Shown piece by piece: positions 27,780-37,376 of a stretch of DNA of 64,000 nucleotides (positions within the stretch are counted from its first letter, which is position 1; each line of letters starts with the position of its first letter). The position numbers and the translations under genes are program-made. This DNA comes from Blautia sp. AF19-10LB (GTDB lineage Bacteria; Bacillota; Clostridia; Lachnospirales; Lachnospiraceae): positions 21,279 through 85,278 of the forward strand of contig NZ_QTWS01000015.1 in the NCBI RefSeq assembly GCF_003461245.1. The letters run 5' to 3'. The notes under the pieces were generated by a model. It had not been told where the DNA came from and made no database searches. It saw nothing but the letters and a program-made list of their open reading frames with translations.

Positions 27780-27863
27780 AAATCTATTTCTCCAGTCCTT
27801 TATGTTCTGTTTGCTATGTAAGACTCAGAAAAAGCCACAGCCTCTCTGAATCGTTCTTTAATC

Positions 27864-28109
27864 TTACCACCTCTCCAGGGCTTTCGCAAGCCAGAAGGAA
27901 AGCTTTGGCGGCTGTTTTACAGTATTTTCATAATTAGCGCTATTCTGTGATCCTCTCTCAAAACAAAACTGTGGATACAGGGTTCCCCACCACGCCATAA
28001 TACTGCAATCCTCGACATTTTTCGTGCCTCCGAACAAAAGTGTTACTGCCAGCATGCCTGTCATCACAGACAACAGAAGTCTTTTTTTCCAGTTCCTTAA
28101 CCAGTCCAT
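27864..28109 (-). CDS. Small membrane protein downstream of the Ger genes
   Basis: 81 residues. ATG at 28109 is preferred because GGAGG lies seven bases upstream; an in-frame start at 28175 extends upstream with basic sequence lacking a membrane signal. A basic N-terminus and one hydrophobic helix (about residues 11-28) suggest an exported or anchored peptide. Two Cys follow. I do not recognise it. It lies 68 bases after the gerB-gerC fusion on the same strand and could belong to the germination operon. Confidence 0.55.
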   Translation of the reverse strand: MDWLRNWKKRLLLSVMTGMLAVTLLFGGTKNVEDCSIMAWWGTLYPQFCFERGSQNSANYENTVKQPPKLSFWLAKALERW

Positions 28110-28177
28110 TTGGGTACCTCCGAATCTATGAAAATAAAATCGTCTTCTGTCTGGAGTATGGACGTTTTTCTGCAAAT

Positions 28178-29839
28178 TTATTCCAGATATACCTGAATTT
28201 CTCCATTCTGCAGGATGATCTCAGAAATTCCTGGTAACGTGCCATTCTCATACCACTGATGATATACCTGGCGCAACGTAGTACCGTTTTTCTCCTGATC
28301 CGGAATCCTGTTTTCAAGAAGTCCCGGCAGGTATTCCCCTATCGAGGTTCCTTCCTTGTTCCAGTCCATAAGCTCTGTCAGATTTTCTGTCCGGAATACA
28401 TATACATTTTCACCGATCAGCGGTTCTTTTTCCAGATAAGATAACAGTTCACTCCATCTGTCTGACTGTGTCAGATCATTCTTAAGGATCAGCACCTGCA
28501 GATGTCCCATGTCCAGATATTTTTCCTGTGAACGGTCATATATTTTTTCTATCGTTTCAAAATCCACACCTGTTATCGCCAGTGCAGAATTTCCTGCCTC
28601 TTCTTTTTCCTGTCCTTCTGCACTTGGAAGTTCCGGCAGTCCATAAATAAATTTCCACCCATTTTCCGACTGCTCTACGCCGAGTGCAAGTGGATACATT
28701 CTCTTTTCCGGTTCAATTCCCGCACATCCGCTCAGTGTCAACGCGCAGATCAGCAAAACAACTGTAGTCGTTTTTCTTATTTTCTTTTTCTGTCCATGAA
28801 AAAGGATCGCCATCTGTATGAGCAGAAGTCCCGGGACAAAAATACTTCTCAGATAGTTTCTGTAGAATATCACCACATCCATACCTGGTACTTCCACCAA
28901 TGACAATACGAAGATCAGAATTGCCAGCCAGTATTTCGCCGTTCCCAGATGGCATTTCTCCGTGATCTGATAGCCATAGTAAAAAAGACTTCCCATTGCA
29001 AACAACAATCCATACAGAAGAAATCCCATCCAGAGAACATCAAATCTCGCAAGGACATTTCCCGGAAGATCTGCCCCTGCAAGAAGAGGCAGGATTGGAT
29101 ATGTTTCTGTAAGAAGCCGTCTCCACCCAAATACTGCCGGCAATAAAATAAGAACTCCTGCAAAGATTCCACCTACAGTGAGGACAGACGCTATGATTGT
29201 CTTGCCTGCACTTCCCCGCTTCTCTACATCACGCATGATAAACGGCAGAAGTCCGATCCCGGAAAATCCACACAGAAAAAGATAACTGCTCTGAATGACT
29301 CCACTCCCGCTCACTCGCTCTGTTTCAAACATCTCCTGAAGATAATCAACACGTGTCTGTCCAAGGCACAGTACCATCATCAGAAGGATTCCAACCAAAA
29401 GCAAACCTCCGGAAACTTCTGCCATCCGTCCCCGTCTCTGGATTCCTCGTTCTGTTCCCACACTGCATATAACGACTACCAGAAAAGAGATCCAGCCCGC
29501 CGGCACTCCCAGGATCAGCCACCTTGGCACGATCTGCTCCAGTATCTTCAAGATATAAACTGCCGTCAGGATAATATACGCCAGAAAAAAGAGTCCTGCT
29601 ATCCGTCCCCAGAACCTTCCAAAAAAACGTACCATATCCGAATATCCGCTGGTCACTCTCAAAAGCACAAAAACATAAATGACCAGCAGGATCACTGCCG
29701 CCAGAACACCTGCGATTCCCGTCATTCCCTGAATCCCGTTTTTCCCAGGAAGACAGATCAGGAAAGGAGCCAGAAACGTCAGGATCATCTGGCGATAAAG
29801 CTGTCTGTGCGAAATCCTGTTATTCTCCGCAAATTTCAT
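28178..29839 (-). CDS. Spore germination protein: GerB-type permease fused to a GerC-type domain
   Basis: 553 residues in one open frame. Residues 1-350 are a GerAB/endospore permease with about ten membrane helices. Then a second, internal lipoprotein-like signal occurs: basic 'KKKIRKTT', a hydrophobic core and 'LTLSGCAG' with Cys 372. The remaining 180 residues match the N-terminal domain of GerC ('RMYPLALGVEQ', 'FETIEKIYDRSQEKYLDMGHLQVLIL'). Normally GerB and GerC are separate and GerC is about twice as long. Start overlaps the gerA stop (ATGA). Acts in the spore inner membrane in nutrient sensing. Confidence 0.85.
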   Translation of the reverse strand: MKFAENNRISHRQLYRQMILTFLAPFLICLPGKNGIQGMTGIAGVLAAVILLVIYVFVLLRVTSGYSDMVRFFGRFWGRIAGLFFLAYIILTAVYILKILEQIVPRWLILGVPAGWISFLVVVICSVGTERGIQRRGRMAEVSGGLLLVGILLMMVLCLGQTRVDYLQEMFETERVSGSGVIQSSYLFLCGFSGIGLLPFIMRDVEKRGSAGKTIIASVLTVGGIFAGVLILLPAVFGWRRLLTETYPILPLLAGADLPGNVLARFDVLWMGFLLYGLLFAMGSLFYYGYQITEKCHLGTAKYWLAILIFVLSLVEVPGMDVVIFYRNYLRSIFVPGLLLIQMAILFHGQKKKIRKTTTVVLLICALTLSGCAGIEPEKRMYPLALGVEQSENGWKFIYGLPELPSAEGQEKEEAGNSALAITGVDFETIEKIYDRSQEKYLDMGHLQVLILKNDLTQSDRWSELLSYLEKEPLIGENVYVFRTENLTELMDWNKEGTSIGEYLPGLLENRIPDQEKNGTTLRQVYHQWYENGTLPGISEIILQNGEIQVYLE

Positions 29840-31389
29840 GAGTCTTTCTCCTCCTGTTCCTGAACTTTCCGGGAATCTTCCCGGCGGCTTTCTCCGGAAT
29901 CATCGGAATCATTTTTCCGCAGACGGATTTTCTGTTCCCATCTTGCATAGAGCGGCCTCTGCCATCTCTTCCTGAACGGGATCCGCAGGATTCCTTCGCC
30001 AGCATCGCGGCAGGGTTCTTTTTTTATAAACGGAAGAAGGTACGGCATGCCGCAACTCAGAAGCCCGGAGAGATGTGCCACTGTCAGATAGATCCCCAGA
30101 ACGATTCCAAAGATTCCAAGATATCCACCCAGAAACAGAAATACATATTTCAAAAGTCGGAATGCTGCGGCAAACTCTTCCTCCGGGATCACCATCGATC
30201 CCAGTGCGGTCAATGCAACGATCATAACAACGATAGGACTGACCAGATTTGCACTGACTGCCGCCTGACCAATGATCAGGCCTCCCACGATTCCGATCGC
30301 ATTCCCCAATGCCCCGGGGACCCGCACTCCTGCCTCCCGGATCAGTTCAAACGAGAGTTCCAGAAAGATCAGTTCGACCACGCTGGAAAAAGGTACTCCC
30401 TCCCGTGCTTTTGCAAAAGACAGGATCAGATTTGCCGGAAGTATCTGTGTGTGAAAGCGGATCACTGCAAGGTAAAGCCCCGGGAGCAGTGTCGCCACAA
30501 GCAGTGCAAGATAACGAAGTGCCCGCAGAAACGATGCCATTTCAAAATGATGAAACCAGTCCTCGCTGCTCTCCATAAAGCCATTAAAGGAACTTGGAAG
30601 GATCAGTGCGGACGGAGAATTGTCACAGAGCACCACGATCTTTCCATTCAGGATCTCCATCGCCGCCCGGTCGGGACGTTCCGTTGTCTGATACTGTGGA
30701 AACGGTGAATACCATGTTCTGTCTGTAAGCTGTTCCAGCATTCCACTGTCAAAGATTCCATCTATCCTGTATTCATCCAGACTGGTTTTGATATTCTCCA
30801 GAAGATCTTCCTGAACGAGATCTTCCATGTAGAGAAGCTGCAGGACTGTCTTTGATCGGACACCTGTCGTTTTTTCCTCGACCTTCATTCTGCTGTTCCG
30901 GATCCGCTTTCTGACCAGTGCGGAGTTTGTTTTTACAGAATCCGAAAATCCTTCTTTGGAACCGCGCAGGACTTTTTCTGATTTCGCTTCGGAAACTCCC
31001 ATGTCCGGGTATCCCTTGCTGGATATTTTCATCGCCTTGTCATATCCGTCTATAAAAAAAACTGCATTTCCTGCAAGAACTGCTGACAGGACTTCTTCCA
31101 TATCCGCCAGTTTCTGCACATCTGCGATCCCCAGACTGTTGTTCCGCATAAATTCCTGTATCTGCCCCGGTGAGATCTCCCAGAAATGATTGATCATCTT
31201 GCCCAGTGCAGAATCATCCAGCATCATATTTGAAACTGCCACTTCGATATAGACCATCAGACAGTCTATTTTGCTTTCGCTTCCCAGACGCATGGGGCGG
31301 ATCAGGATATCTGCACAGTTCTCGAATTTTTCTCTGATGTAGGATTCATTTTTTCTCAGTTCACTGTGGATTTTGGTCTTTTGATCCAT
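29836..31389 (-). CDS. Spore germination protein, GerA family
   Basis: 517 residues, normal for GerA-type A subunits. A hydrophilic N-terminal half ('CLMVYIEVAVSNMM', 'VFFIDGYDKAM', 'GSKEGFSDSVKTNSALVRKRI', the last being a family hallmark) is followed by about five membrane helices ('LPGLYLAVIRFHTQILPANLILSFAKAREGVPF'). ATG at 31389 is chosen for its AGGAGG five bases upstream. Forms the nutrient receptor with the GerB/GerC-type product encoded next. Preceded by a terminator at 31424-31454, so it starts its own transcript. Confidence 0.95.
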   Translation of the reverse strand: MDQKTKIHSELRKNESYIREKFENCADILIRPMRLGSESKIDCLMVYIEVAVSNMMLDDSALGKMINHFWEISPGQIQEFMRNNSLGIADVQKLADMEEVLSAVLAGNAVFFIDGYDKAMKISSKGYPDMGVSEAKSEKVLRGSKEGFSDSVKTNSALVRKRIRNSRMKVEEKTTGVRSKTVLQLLYMEDLVQEDLLENIKTSLDEYRIDGIFDSGMLEQLTDRTWYSPFPQYQTTERPDRAAMEILNGKIVVLCDNSPSALILPSSFNGFMESSEDWFHHFEMASFLRALRYLALLVATLLPGLYLAVIRFHTQILPANLILSFAKAREGVPFSSVVELIFLELSFELIREAGVRVPGALGNAIGIVGGLIIGQAAVSANLVSPIVVMIVALTALGSMVIPEEEFAAAFRLLKYVFLFLGGYLGIFGIVLGIYLTVAHLSGLLSCGMPYLLPFIKKEPCRDAGEGILRIPFRKRWQRPLYARWEQKIRLRKNDSDDSGESRREDSRKVQEQEEKDS

Positions 31390-31423
31390 TGCATCCTCCT
31401 GTTGTAATCGTAATCCATAAAAA

Positions 31424-31454
31424 AAAAGAGATACACACAATATGTATCTCTTTT
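31424..31454 (-). terminator. Terminator of the gntR transcript
   Basis: Perfect 12-base arms (31424-31435, 31443-31454); on the minus strand it is followed by a long T-run. Separates gntR from gerA. Confidence 0.92.
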
Positions 31455-31487
31455 AGAATAACCGGATTATACAATTTTATTTACAGT

Positions 31488-32168
31488 TCAGCGATTTTTT
31501 GTTTCTTCCCTGATAGAGCGGATGATCGCCTCTCTCTGGTTCTCGATATGCTGATAAGAAATCTCCTTGGCTTTCTTGAGGTCACGATTCTTGATCGCCT
31601 CGTAGATCTCCTCATGTTCCTTAACAAGAAGGTTTCTTGTTTCTTCATCCTTGAGATATTCCACACGATATCTGTAGATCTGCTCACGAAGATTATTCAG
31701 TACCTGATTCAGTCTGCGGTTGTCGGAAGATTTGTAGATCACTTCATGAAAAGTTACATCGGCTTCTGCCAGCTTAACAAGATTTCCCTCTGCCATCGTA
31801 TCCTCAAAGTTCTTGGCTGCTTTCCAGAGATCATCAAGCTGCTCCTCGGTCATGCGCGCGCATGCATTCTCGATCGACAGATTTTCAAGTGCCATACGGA
31901 CTTCCAGTACATCATTCAGATCCTTCTCTGTAATGTTCGCCACCTGTGCACCGCGGCGCGGGATCATCACGACCAGACCTTCCAGTTCCAGCTTACGCAT
32001 CGCCTCACGAACAGGAGTCCTGCTGACTCCAAGTTTCTCCGCCAGCGCGATCTCCATCAGTCGTTCTCCGGGTTTCAGCTCACCCTTCAGAATCGCTTTA
32101 CGCAGTGTGTTAAATACCACATCTCTTAACGGCAGATATTCATTCATATCAACAGAAAAATCATTCAT
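31488..32168 (-). CDS. GntR family regulator, FadR/FCD subfamily
   Basis: 226 residues. N-terminal winged helix: 'LRDVVFNTLRKAILKGELKPGERLMEIALAEKLGVSRTPVREAMRKLELEGLV'. C-terminal FCD ligand domain with metal-binding pattern residues ('DVTFHEVIY', 'EHEEIYEAI', 'HIENQREAI'). Start at 32168 has AGGAGG eight bases upstream; an earlier in-frame start would overlap the ispE end. It is 28 bases downstream of ispE. Ligands of this subfamily are usually organic or sugar acids; none is indicated here. Confidence 0.93.
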   Translation of the reverse strand: MNDFSVDMNEYLPLRDVVFNTLRKAILKGELKPGERLMEIALAEKLGVSRTPVREAMRKLELEGLVVMIPRRGAQVANITEKDLNDVLEVRMALENLSIENACARMTEEQLDDLWKAAKNFEDTMAEGNLVKLAEADVTFHEVIYKSSDNRRLNQVLNNLREQIYRYRVEYLKDEETRNLLVKEHEEIYEAIKNRDLKKAKEISYQHIENQREAIIRSIREETKNR

Positions 32169-32196
32169 CTTAAGTACCTCCTGTAAAAAATTCCCC

Positions 32197-33060
32197 TCAG
32201 TCTTTGCGGTTAAAAACTTCTGTAGCAAATACAGTCTTGGCCAGATGACTGCTTCGCAGAACCCTGGCTGCTGCTTTCATCTTGTTCTTATCATCAAAAA
32301 TACCAAAGACAGTCGGACCGCTTCCGCTCATCATTGCCTTGAGTGCACCATGTGCTTCCATGAGATCCTTGATCTCCTGGATCACCGGATATTTGCCGAT
32401 GATCCCCGGTTCAAATACATTTCCCATTCGGGAAACCATAGTATAAAGATCTCCATTCTCAATATCAGAGATCATACCATCAATATCAGGATGTGCTCCC
32501 ATATTCTGAAGATCCAGATTTTCATAAGCCAGTTTCGTAGAAACATTGACCGCCGGTTTGCCAACCAGAATATAACATTTCGGAAGCTGCGGAAGTCTGG
32601 TCAGTTTCTCACCGATTCCCTCAGCCAGTGCTGTTCCACGCATAATGCAGTACGGCACATCTGCCCCGATCTGCACAGCACGCTCCATGAGTTCCTGCTC
32701 ACTTAAGCCAAGATGAAACATCTTGTTTACACCGACAAACGCTGCCGCTGCATCGGAACTTCCGCCTGCCATACCTGCTGCCACCGGAATGGACTTGGTA
32801 AGCTTCATGGAAATTCCCTCCTGGATATCAAATTCATCCATGAGAAGTTTCGCTGCCTTATATACCAGATTTCTCTCATCTGACGGAACATAAAGAAGAT
32901 TCGTAGTCAATGTGATCCCCGGTGAAGATTTCCGCCGGATATCCAGAAGATCATACATCTGGATCGTCTGCATCAGCATACGAACTTCATGGTAACCATC
33001 GTCTCTTTTACCCAGGATATCCAGTCCCAGATTAATTTTCGCCATTGCTCGCAAACGCAT
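32197..33060 (-). CDS. ispE: 4-diphosphocytidyl-2-C-methyl-D-erythritol kinase
   Basis: 287 residues. GHMP kinase of the MEP isoprenoid pathway. Motifs: 'AKINLGLDILGKRDDGYHEVRMLMQTI' at the N-terminus, the ATP loop 'PVAAGMAGGSSDAAAAF', and 'MMSGSGPTVFGIF' near the C-terminus. ATG at 33060 has AGGGG six bases upstream; the in-frame stretch before it lacks a ribosome site. Sits between the SPOCS-LysM gene and gntR. Confidence 0.96.
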   Translation of the reverse strand: MRLRAMAKINLGLDILGKRDDGYHEVRMLMQTIQMYDLLDIRRKSSPGITLTTNLLYVPSDERNLVYKAAKLLMDEFDIQEGISMKLTKSIPVAAGMAGGSSDAAAAFVGVNKMFHLGLSEQELMERAVQIGADVPYCIMRGTALAEGIGEKLTRLPQLPKCYILVGKPAVNVSTKLAYENLDLQNMGAHPDIDGMISDIENGDLYTMVSRMGNVFEPGIIGKYPVIQEIKDLMEAHGALKAMMSGSGPTVFGIFDDKNKMKAAARVLRSSHLAKTVFATEVFNRKD

Positions 33061-33169
33061 AAATATCCCCTCTGTCCTTTGTGATTTTGTTTCTTTTTTC
33101 ATTTCTTTTGTACTTTGTATACAATATGATTGTATCTATTTTAAATGATTTTTTTCAGGATTTCAAGTA

Positions 33170-34726
33170 TCAGCTTTCAACTTTTTTTACCAATAAAAGC
33201 GGCTGTCCCAGGGTCAGCTGATCATTTTCGAGACTGTTCATGGAAATGATCTCCTCCATAGTCGTATAGAATTTTTTTGCGATGTCCCAGAGTGTATCTC
33301 CCTGCTTCACCATATATACCGTAATTCCCGGCATACTTCGGATCTTTTCTGTATCGAGTGGCTGTTCTTCCACACTTTCAATGATCTTTTCCTCTATGCA
33401 CTGGATCACAAGAACATTCAGGCTCACCGCCGCTCTGACTTCAATCTCGTTACTGTCGACCATGCTTGTCGAAAGCTGTTCCAGATCCGTATGGAAATAG
33501 TAGACGCTGTCCTCTGTGATCCCCCTTGCCTCCACCACATGACTGAACGGCATCATCACTTCCATGGAATAGAACGGCATGTCGTCATTCCCCACGATAT
33601 AGAGAACTTTCATCTGAACGATCCCGTCTACCTGGATCCCATCTTTGACAATTTTTGTTTTATCTATTTTTACTTTTCCCTGGCTGTGGCAAATCTGGAG
33701 GATTTTCCCCTGTGTCTCCTTGATCTCAATCCGATCAGACACGCGGCATTTGGAAAAATTCCTCACCAGAAGACTTTCCAGAACTTCATTTTTGCATTTT
33801 GGGATGCACTGACGAAACGGAGTATAGACATCCATAAGTATTTCATGGTCTTCTTCCCTGTAAAGACGGATATCCAACTCCAGTACGATATCTGTTACAA
33901 AGATGCGTTCCTCTCCGTCGGAATCCGGTTTCACCTCCACGCTCTGATTGATGACCGAAGCTTCCAGATTTGGAACCATGTCAAAAGTACATCCGCTGCA
34001 TTCCACTTCTCCGGTAAATGGTATAGAATGCTCCAGCCACTGCAGGGTACCGTCCTCATCATCCCCTTTATACAAAGCAAACAAAAAAAGTTCTCCTTTG
34101 GCTTTTACTACATTTTCTTCCGGTCTTAAGTCCAGTCCTCTGACTTCAAGCGTATACCAGAGAAGCTCTGCGATATTCGGTTTATTGGATACCAGTTCTA
34201 CTTCTTCTTTGAGCCGCAGGGTGTCTTTTTTATGTATGGCAAGACTGAGAAGACGCATCTGTTTTTTCTGCACAGAAACTGTTTCATCATCCAGTGAAAC
34301 CGGCAGACGGATTCCTGAGAGTTCATCTACAACTGCATAAAAAGTCACTACTGCTTTGATGTTCAGTTTTCTTGAATGGATCAGGTGCAGGCTCAGATCC
34401 TCTATTTCCCACCGAAGACACATCTTATCGCCACTTACGATCCCCTCAAGGTTCATCGTCTCTTCCACCGGCAGTTTGGCTGAGAGACTGTAAACTTTGC
34501 CCTCTTCTTCTCCTACATAGAGAAGATCCACCTGCAGGCTTCCTTTCAGAAAAGCATGACCGTCGCTTAATCGGACTTCTTCTACCGAAACATCGCCCTT
34601 GTTCTGGACCATCCGTCCGATATCCGGTTTTACATCCGGCACATTATAATCCACATCAAAAGTCACCTGGCTGGTCGCTCTGCTCTTTGTCCGCAGCACC
34701 TGAATATCTTCTTTTCTTAATTCCAT
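33170..34726 (-). CDS. SPOCS (DUF3794)-LysM spore-envelope protein
   Basis: 518 residues. DUF3794/SPOCS repeats fill residues 1-455, with recurring motifs like 'VDYNVPDVKPDIGRM' and 'LKGSLQVDLLYVG', 'VDGIVQMKVLYIVG'. Residues 468-513 are one LysM peptidoglycan-binding domain ('YMVKQGDTLWDIAKKFYTTMEEIISMNSL'). This architecture is found in sporulating Clostridia and is thought to bind the spore cortex or coat. Lies 20 bases after the PrcB-like gene and 109 bases before ispE. Confidence 0.93.
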   Translation of the reverse strand: MELRKEDIQVLRTKSRATSQVTFDVDYNVPDVKPDIGRMVQNKGDVSVEEVRLSDGHAFLKGSLQVDLLYVGEEEGKVYSLSAKLPVEETMNLEGIVSGDKMCLRWEIEDLSLHLIHSRKLNIKAVVTFYAVVDELSGIRLPVSLDDETVSVQKKQMRLLSLAIHKKDTLRLKEEVELVSNKPNIAELLWYTLEVRGLDLRPEENVVKAKGELFLFALYKGDDEDGTLQWLEHSIPFTGEVECSGCTFDMVPNLEASVINQSVEVKPDSDGEERIFVTDIVLELDIRLYREEDHEILMDVYTPFRQCIPKCKNEVLESLLVRNFSKCRVSDRIEIKETQGKILQICHSQGKVKIDKTKIVKDGIQVDGIVQMKVLYIVGNDDMPFYSMEVMMPFSHVVEARGITEDSVYYFHTDLEQLSTSMVDSNEIEVRAAVSLNVLVIQCIEEKIIESVEEQPLDTEKIRSMPGITVYMVKQGDTLWDIAKKFYTTMEEIISMNSLENDQLTLGQPLLLVKKVES

Positions 34727-34746
34727 CGCTGACCGCTCCTCTCATA

Positions 34747-35202
34747 CTATTCAAACACAACAGGTTCTTCTCTGTAATCGGTCTTTACTGCAATATACGG
34801 ATAAGATGGCGCTCCGCTCTGATTTTCTTTCTCCGGTCCGATCAGTCTCGTTTTGAAAAAAATCGTCGTAGACGAAGCCGAAAGTTCAGCCACCTGAATA
34901 CTGTATCCTCCGCTCATCTGCTTTCCATATCCCCGGATCAGATACAGGGTATCTCCCTTCTGATAAGTCATCTGAAAATCGTCCGCTTTCTTTTCCTGAA
35001 TCAGTTCCTGTGCACTCTGCGGAAGTTCTGCTGTATCCACCACCGTATATTCAAGAGGTGTCCTCTCCCCTTCCTCTATCTTTACCAGGCTGCATCCTCC
35101 TGCACTCAGCAAAAAAGCCAGTAATATGCACCAGACAACCGTCATATATCGTTTTGACCGATTTTGTCTGATTCCTGCAGACAGTGGTATCTGCATAGGC
35201 AC
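34747..35202 (-). CDS. PrcB-like C-terminal domain lipoprotein
   Basis: 151 residues. Signal segment near residues 20-36 with lipobox-like 'LLSAGGCSL'. The C-terminal part matches the PrcB_C pattern: 'GGYSIQVAELSASSTTIFFKTRLIGP' and 'SYPYIAVKT'. In Treponema PrcB is a subunit of a surface protease complex; most Firmicutes members are uncharacterised. Co-directional with the SPOCS-LysM gene, so a spore or wall role is possible. The exact start is uncertain since several hydrophilic residues precede the signal. Confidence 0.7.
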   Translation of the reverse strand: MPMQIPLSAGIRQNRSKRYMTVVWCILLAFLLSAGGCSLVKIEEGERTPLEYTVVDTAELPQSAQELIQEKKADDFQMTYQKGDTLYLIRGYGKQMSGGYSIQVAELSASSTTIFFKTRLIGPEKENQSGAPSYPYIAVKTDYREEPVVFE

Positions 35203-35258
35203 AATTCTCCTGTCCGCTCTTTTTCAATATGTATTCTATGCCAAAACCAAAAGATTTA

Positions 35259-35287
35259 TTGCAACTATTTCAAATATCCCTTATACT
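35259..35287 (+). promoter_or_regulatory. SigA-type promoter of plsC
   Basis: TTGCAA, 17-base spacer, TATACT, about 55 bases before the plsC start, in the region divergent from the PrcB-like gene. Confidence 0.7.
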
Positions 35288-35346
35288 GATAGCAGAGTTT
35301 CGAACACGCGAAACCCATGCAAATTTAACAGAAAGAGGAATTCGTT

Positions 35347-36087
35347 ATGATTCGTTTTATCATTGTTGCCATTACGGTCATCGGGTTTCTGATCCTTTCC
35401 ATTCCGATTCTTCTGATCGAATGGATCATCGGAAAATTTTCACCAAGGACCAAGGAAATCAGTTCTCTTCGAATTGTCCAGGGAGTATTTAAATTCATTC
35501 TCTGGGAAGCCGGAACCAAAGTTACGATCATCGGCGAAGAAAATGTTCCCAAGGATACTCCGGTTCTCTACATTGGCAATCACAGAAGTTATTTTGACAT
35601 CGTGCTTACTTACAGCCGCTGTCCGATCCGTACCGGCTACATTGCCAAGAAAGAAATGGAGCGTTATCCGCTTCTTTCCAACTGGATGAAATATCTTCAC
35701 TGTCTGTTTCTTGACCGTAAGGATATCAAACAGGGACTCAAGACCATCCTCGCAGCCATCGACAAGATCAAATCCGGCATTTCCATCTGTATCTTCCCTG
35801 AAGGTACACGTAACAAGAATGCAGATGACCTGGAGCTTCTTCCTTTCCACGACGGAAGCTTCAAGATTGCTTCCAAGACAGGCTGTGCGATCATTCCAAT
35901 GGCACTTAACAACACCGTAGAAATCTTTGAGGCACATATGCCAAAGATCAAATCAACTCATGTCGTTTTGGAATACGGTAAACCAATCTATGTCAAGGAC
36001 CTTCCGAAAGAAGATCAGAAACATCTCGGTGCATACACTCAGAACATCATTCACGATATGCTCGAAAAAAATAAACCTCTGGTATGA
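35347..36087 (+). CDS. plsC: 1-acyl-sn-glycerol-3-phosphate acyltransferase
   Basis: 246 residues. Makes phosphatidic acid at the inner membrane. An N-terminal membrane helix (residues 3-24) precedes the acyltransferase motifs 'NHRSYFD' (HX4D) and 'FPEGTR'. AGAGGA precedes the ATG. The stop codon lies inside the loop of the terminator hairpin 36071-36100, so translation and termination share sequence. Confidence 0.95.
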   Translation: MIRFIIVAITVIGFLILSIPILLIEWIIGKFSPRTKEISSLRIVQGVFKFILWEAGTKVTIIGEENVPKDTPVLYIGNHRSYFDIVLTYSRCPIRTGYIAKKEMERYPLLSNWMKYLHCLFLDRKDIKQGLKTILAAIDKIKSGISICIFPEGTRNKNADDLELLPFHDGSFKIASKTGCAIIPMALNNTVEIFEAHMPKIKSTHVVLEYGKPIYVKDLPKEDQKHLGAYTQNIIHDMLEKNKPLV

Positions 36088-36100
36088 TCCAGGGGTTTAT
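36071..36100 (+). terminator. Terminator overlapping the plsC stop codon
   Basis: 12-base arms with one G-U pair (36071-36082, 36089-36100), followed by TTTT. The TGA stop of plsC (36085-36087) is in the loop. Confidence 0.88.
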
Positions 36101-36140
36101 TTTTGTGATTTTATATTCTTTTTTAATAGACAGTAGTTGC

Positions 36141-37376
36141 TTATCCGATATGTGCTGCTCCGACTGCACGGATGTCCATTGGATATACATTTTCTTTTCC
36201 AACAAATTTAGAAATATATTCTACATAGTTCTCCTGCTCTTTTTCCGGAATGATCGCTGCGATAACGCCTGCAAATCCACCACCGTGAACACGGCATACG
36301 CCTGCGCCAATCTTCTTGAGGAAAAGCTGTGTCAGTGCAAGAGTTCTTGTGATCTTCTGCTCGTGGAAATCTTTCATAGTGTAGCAGTTCTGAAGGAGTT
36401 CCCAGGAAGATTTTCCGGACTCGTCGATCAGTTCAAGGAATTTATCATAATCATCATGGTGGATCGCATCTGCTGCTTCCTCTACACGGGTAGTCTCTCC
36501 AAAGAAATGAAGTGCACGGAGAATTGCTCTGTCATCCTCAATCTCATTGCAATGCTCAAGAAGTGCATCTACGTTTGTCTCATGAAGAAGGTTCACGCCA
36601 AGTACTTTGGCAACAGCTTTCATTTCACCCGGGATCTCAGAGTATTCCTGGCTCAGATCTGCATGACCTTTTCCTGTATTTACGATAACAAGCTTGTATC
36701 CGAATTTTCCGAAGGAGAAATCCAGTTTGCTGTATTTGAGGTTATTGCTGTCAGCGAAATCAAAAAGAACCGGTCCGCCTACTGCACATGCCATCTGGTC
36801 CATCATTCCGGAAGCTTTGTCCCAGTAAACATTCTCTGCATACTGGCCAACTTTTGCATAATCATTATATGTCATTTTGCTTTCGTTAAAGAAGTAATCA
36901 ATGATAGTGCAGATCAGCATCTCGAAAGAAGCAGAAGAACTTACACCTGCTGCTGCGATAACGTTTGTGCTTACATATGCATCGAATCCTGCTGTCTTAA
37001 AGCCGTTCTTCTGTGCACCTTCCATCATACCTGCAACGAGTGCCGGTGTTCCCTTCTTGTAGTTTGCCTTGCTCAGTTTGGTAAGGTCTACAACGATCTC
37101 ATCTCTGTATCCTTCACTGGTGATATGGATAGTCTGTGTTCCGTTCGGATAAGCCGCTCCGATGGTATCCAGGTTGATGCTTCCTGCAATCACCTTGCCG
37201 CCATTGTGGTCTGTATGGTTTCCAATGATCTCAGTTCTTCCTGCTGATGTGAAGTATTCTGCTTTGTCATGTTTGTATGTTTTTGCAAAATTATCTGCAA
37301 GTTTCTGGAAACGTGCGCTGCTCTTCTCTGTTTCTCCATAGATTTCCTGAAGTTTTGCTGTTTCTGGTAAATTCAT
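36141..37376 (-). CDS. galK: Galactokinase
   Basis: 411 residues. GHMP kinase: 'GRTEIIGNHTDHNGGKVIAGSI' is the galactokinase signature, 'VIAAAGVSSSASFEM' the ATP loop, and 'VCRVHGGGFAGVIAAI' the C-terminal motif. Length is slightly above the usual 390. AAGGAG lies seven to eight bases before the ATG. No galT or galE is nearby, but the divergently encoded AraC-type regulator could control it. Confidence 0.95.
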   Translation of the reverse strand: MNLPETAKLQEIYGETEKSSARFQKLADNFAKTYKHDKAEYFTSAGRTEIIGNHTDHNGGKVIAGSINLDTIGAAYPNGTQTIHITSEGYRDEIVVDLTKLSKANYKKGTPALVAGMMEGAQKNGFKTAGFDAYVSTNVIAAAGVSSSASFEMLICTIIDYFFNESKMTYNDYAKVGQYAENVYWDKASGMMDQMACAVGGPVLFDFADSNNLKYSKLDFSFGKFGYKLVIVNTGKGHADLSQEYSEIPGEMKAVAKVLGVNLLHETNVDALLEHCNEIEDDRAILRALHFFGETTRVEEAADAIHHDDYDKFLELIDESGKSSWELLQNCYTMKDFHEQKITRTLALTQLFLKKIGAGVCRVHGGGFAGVIAAIIPEKEQENYVEYISKFVGKENVYPMDIRAVGAAHIG

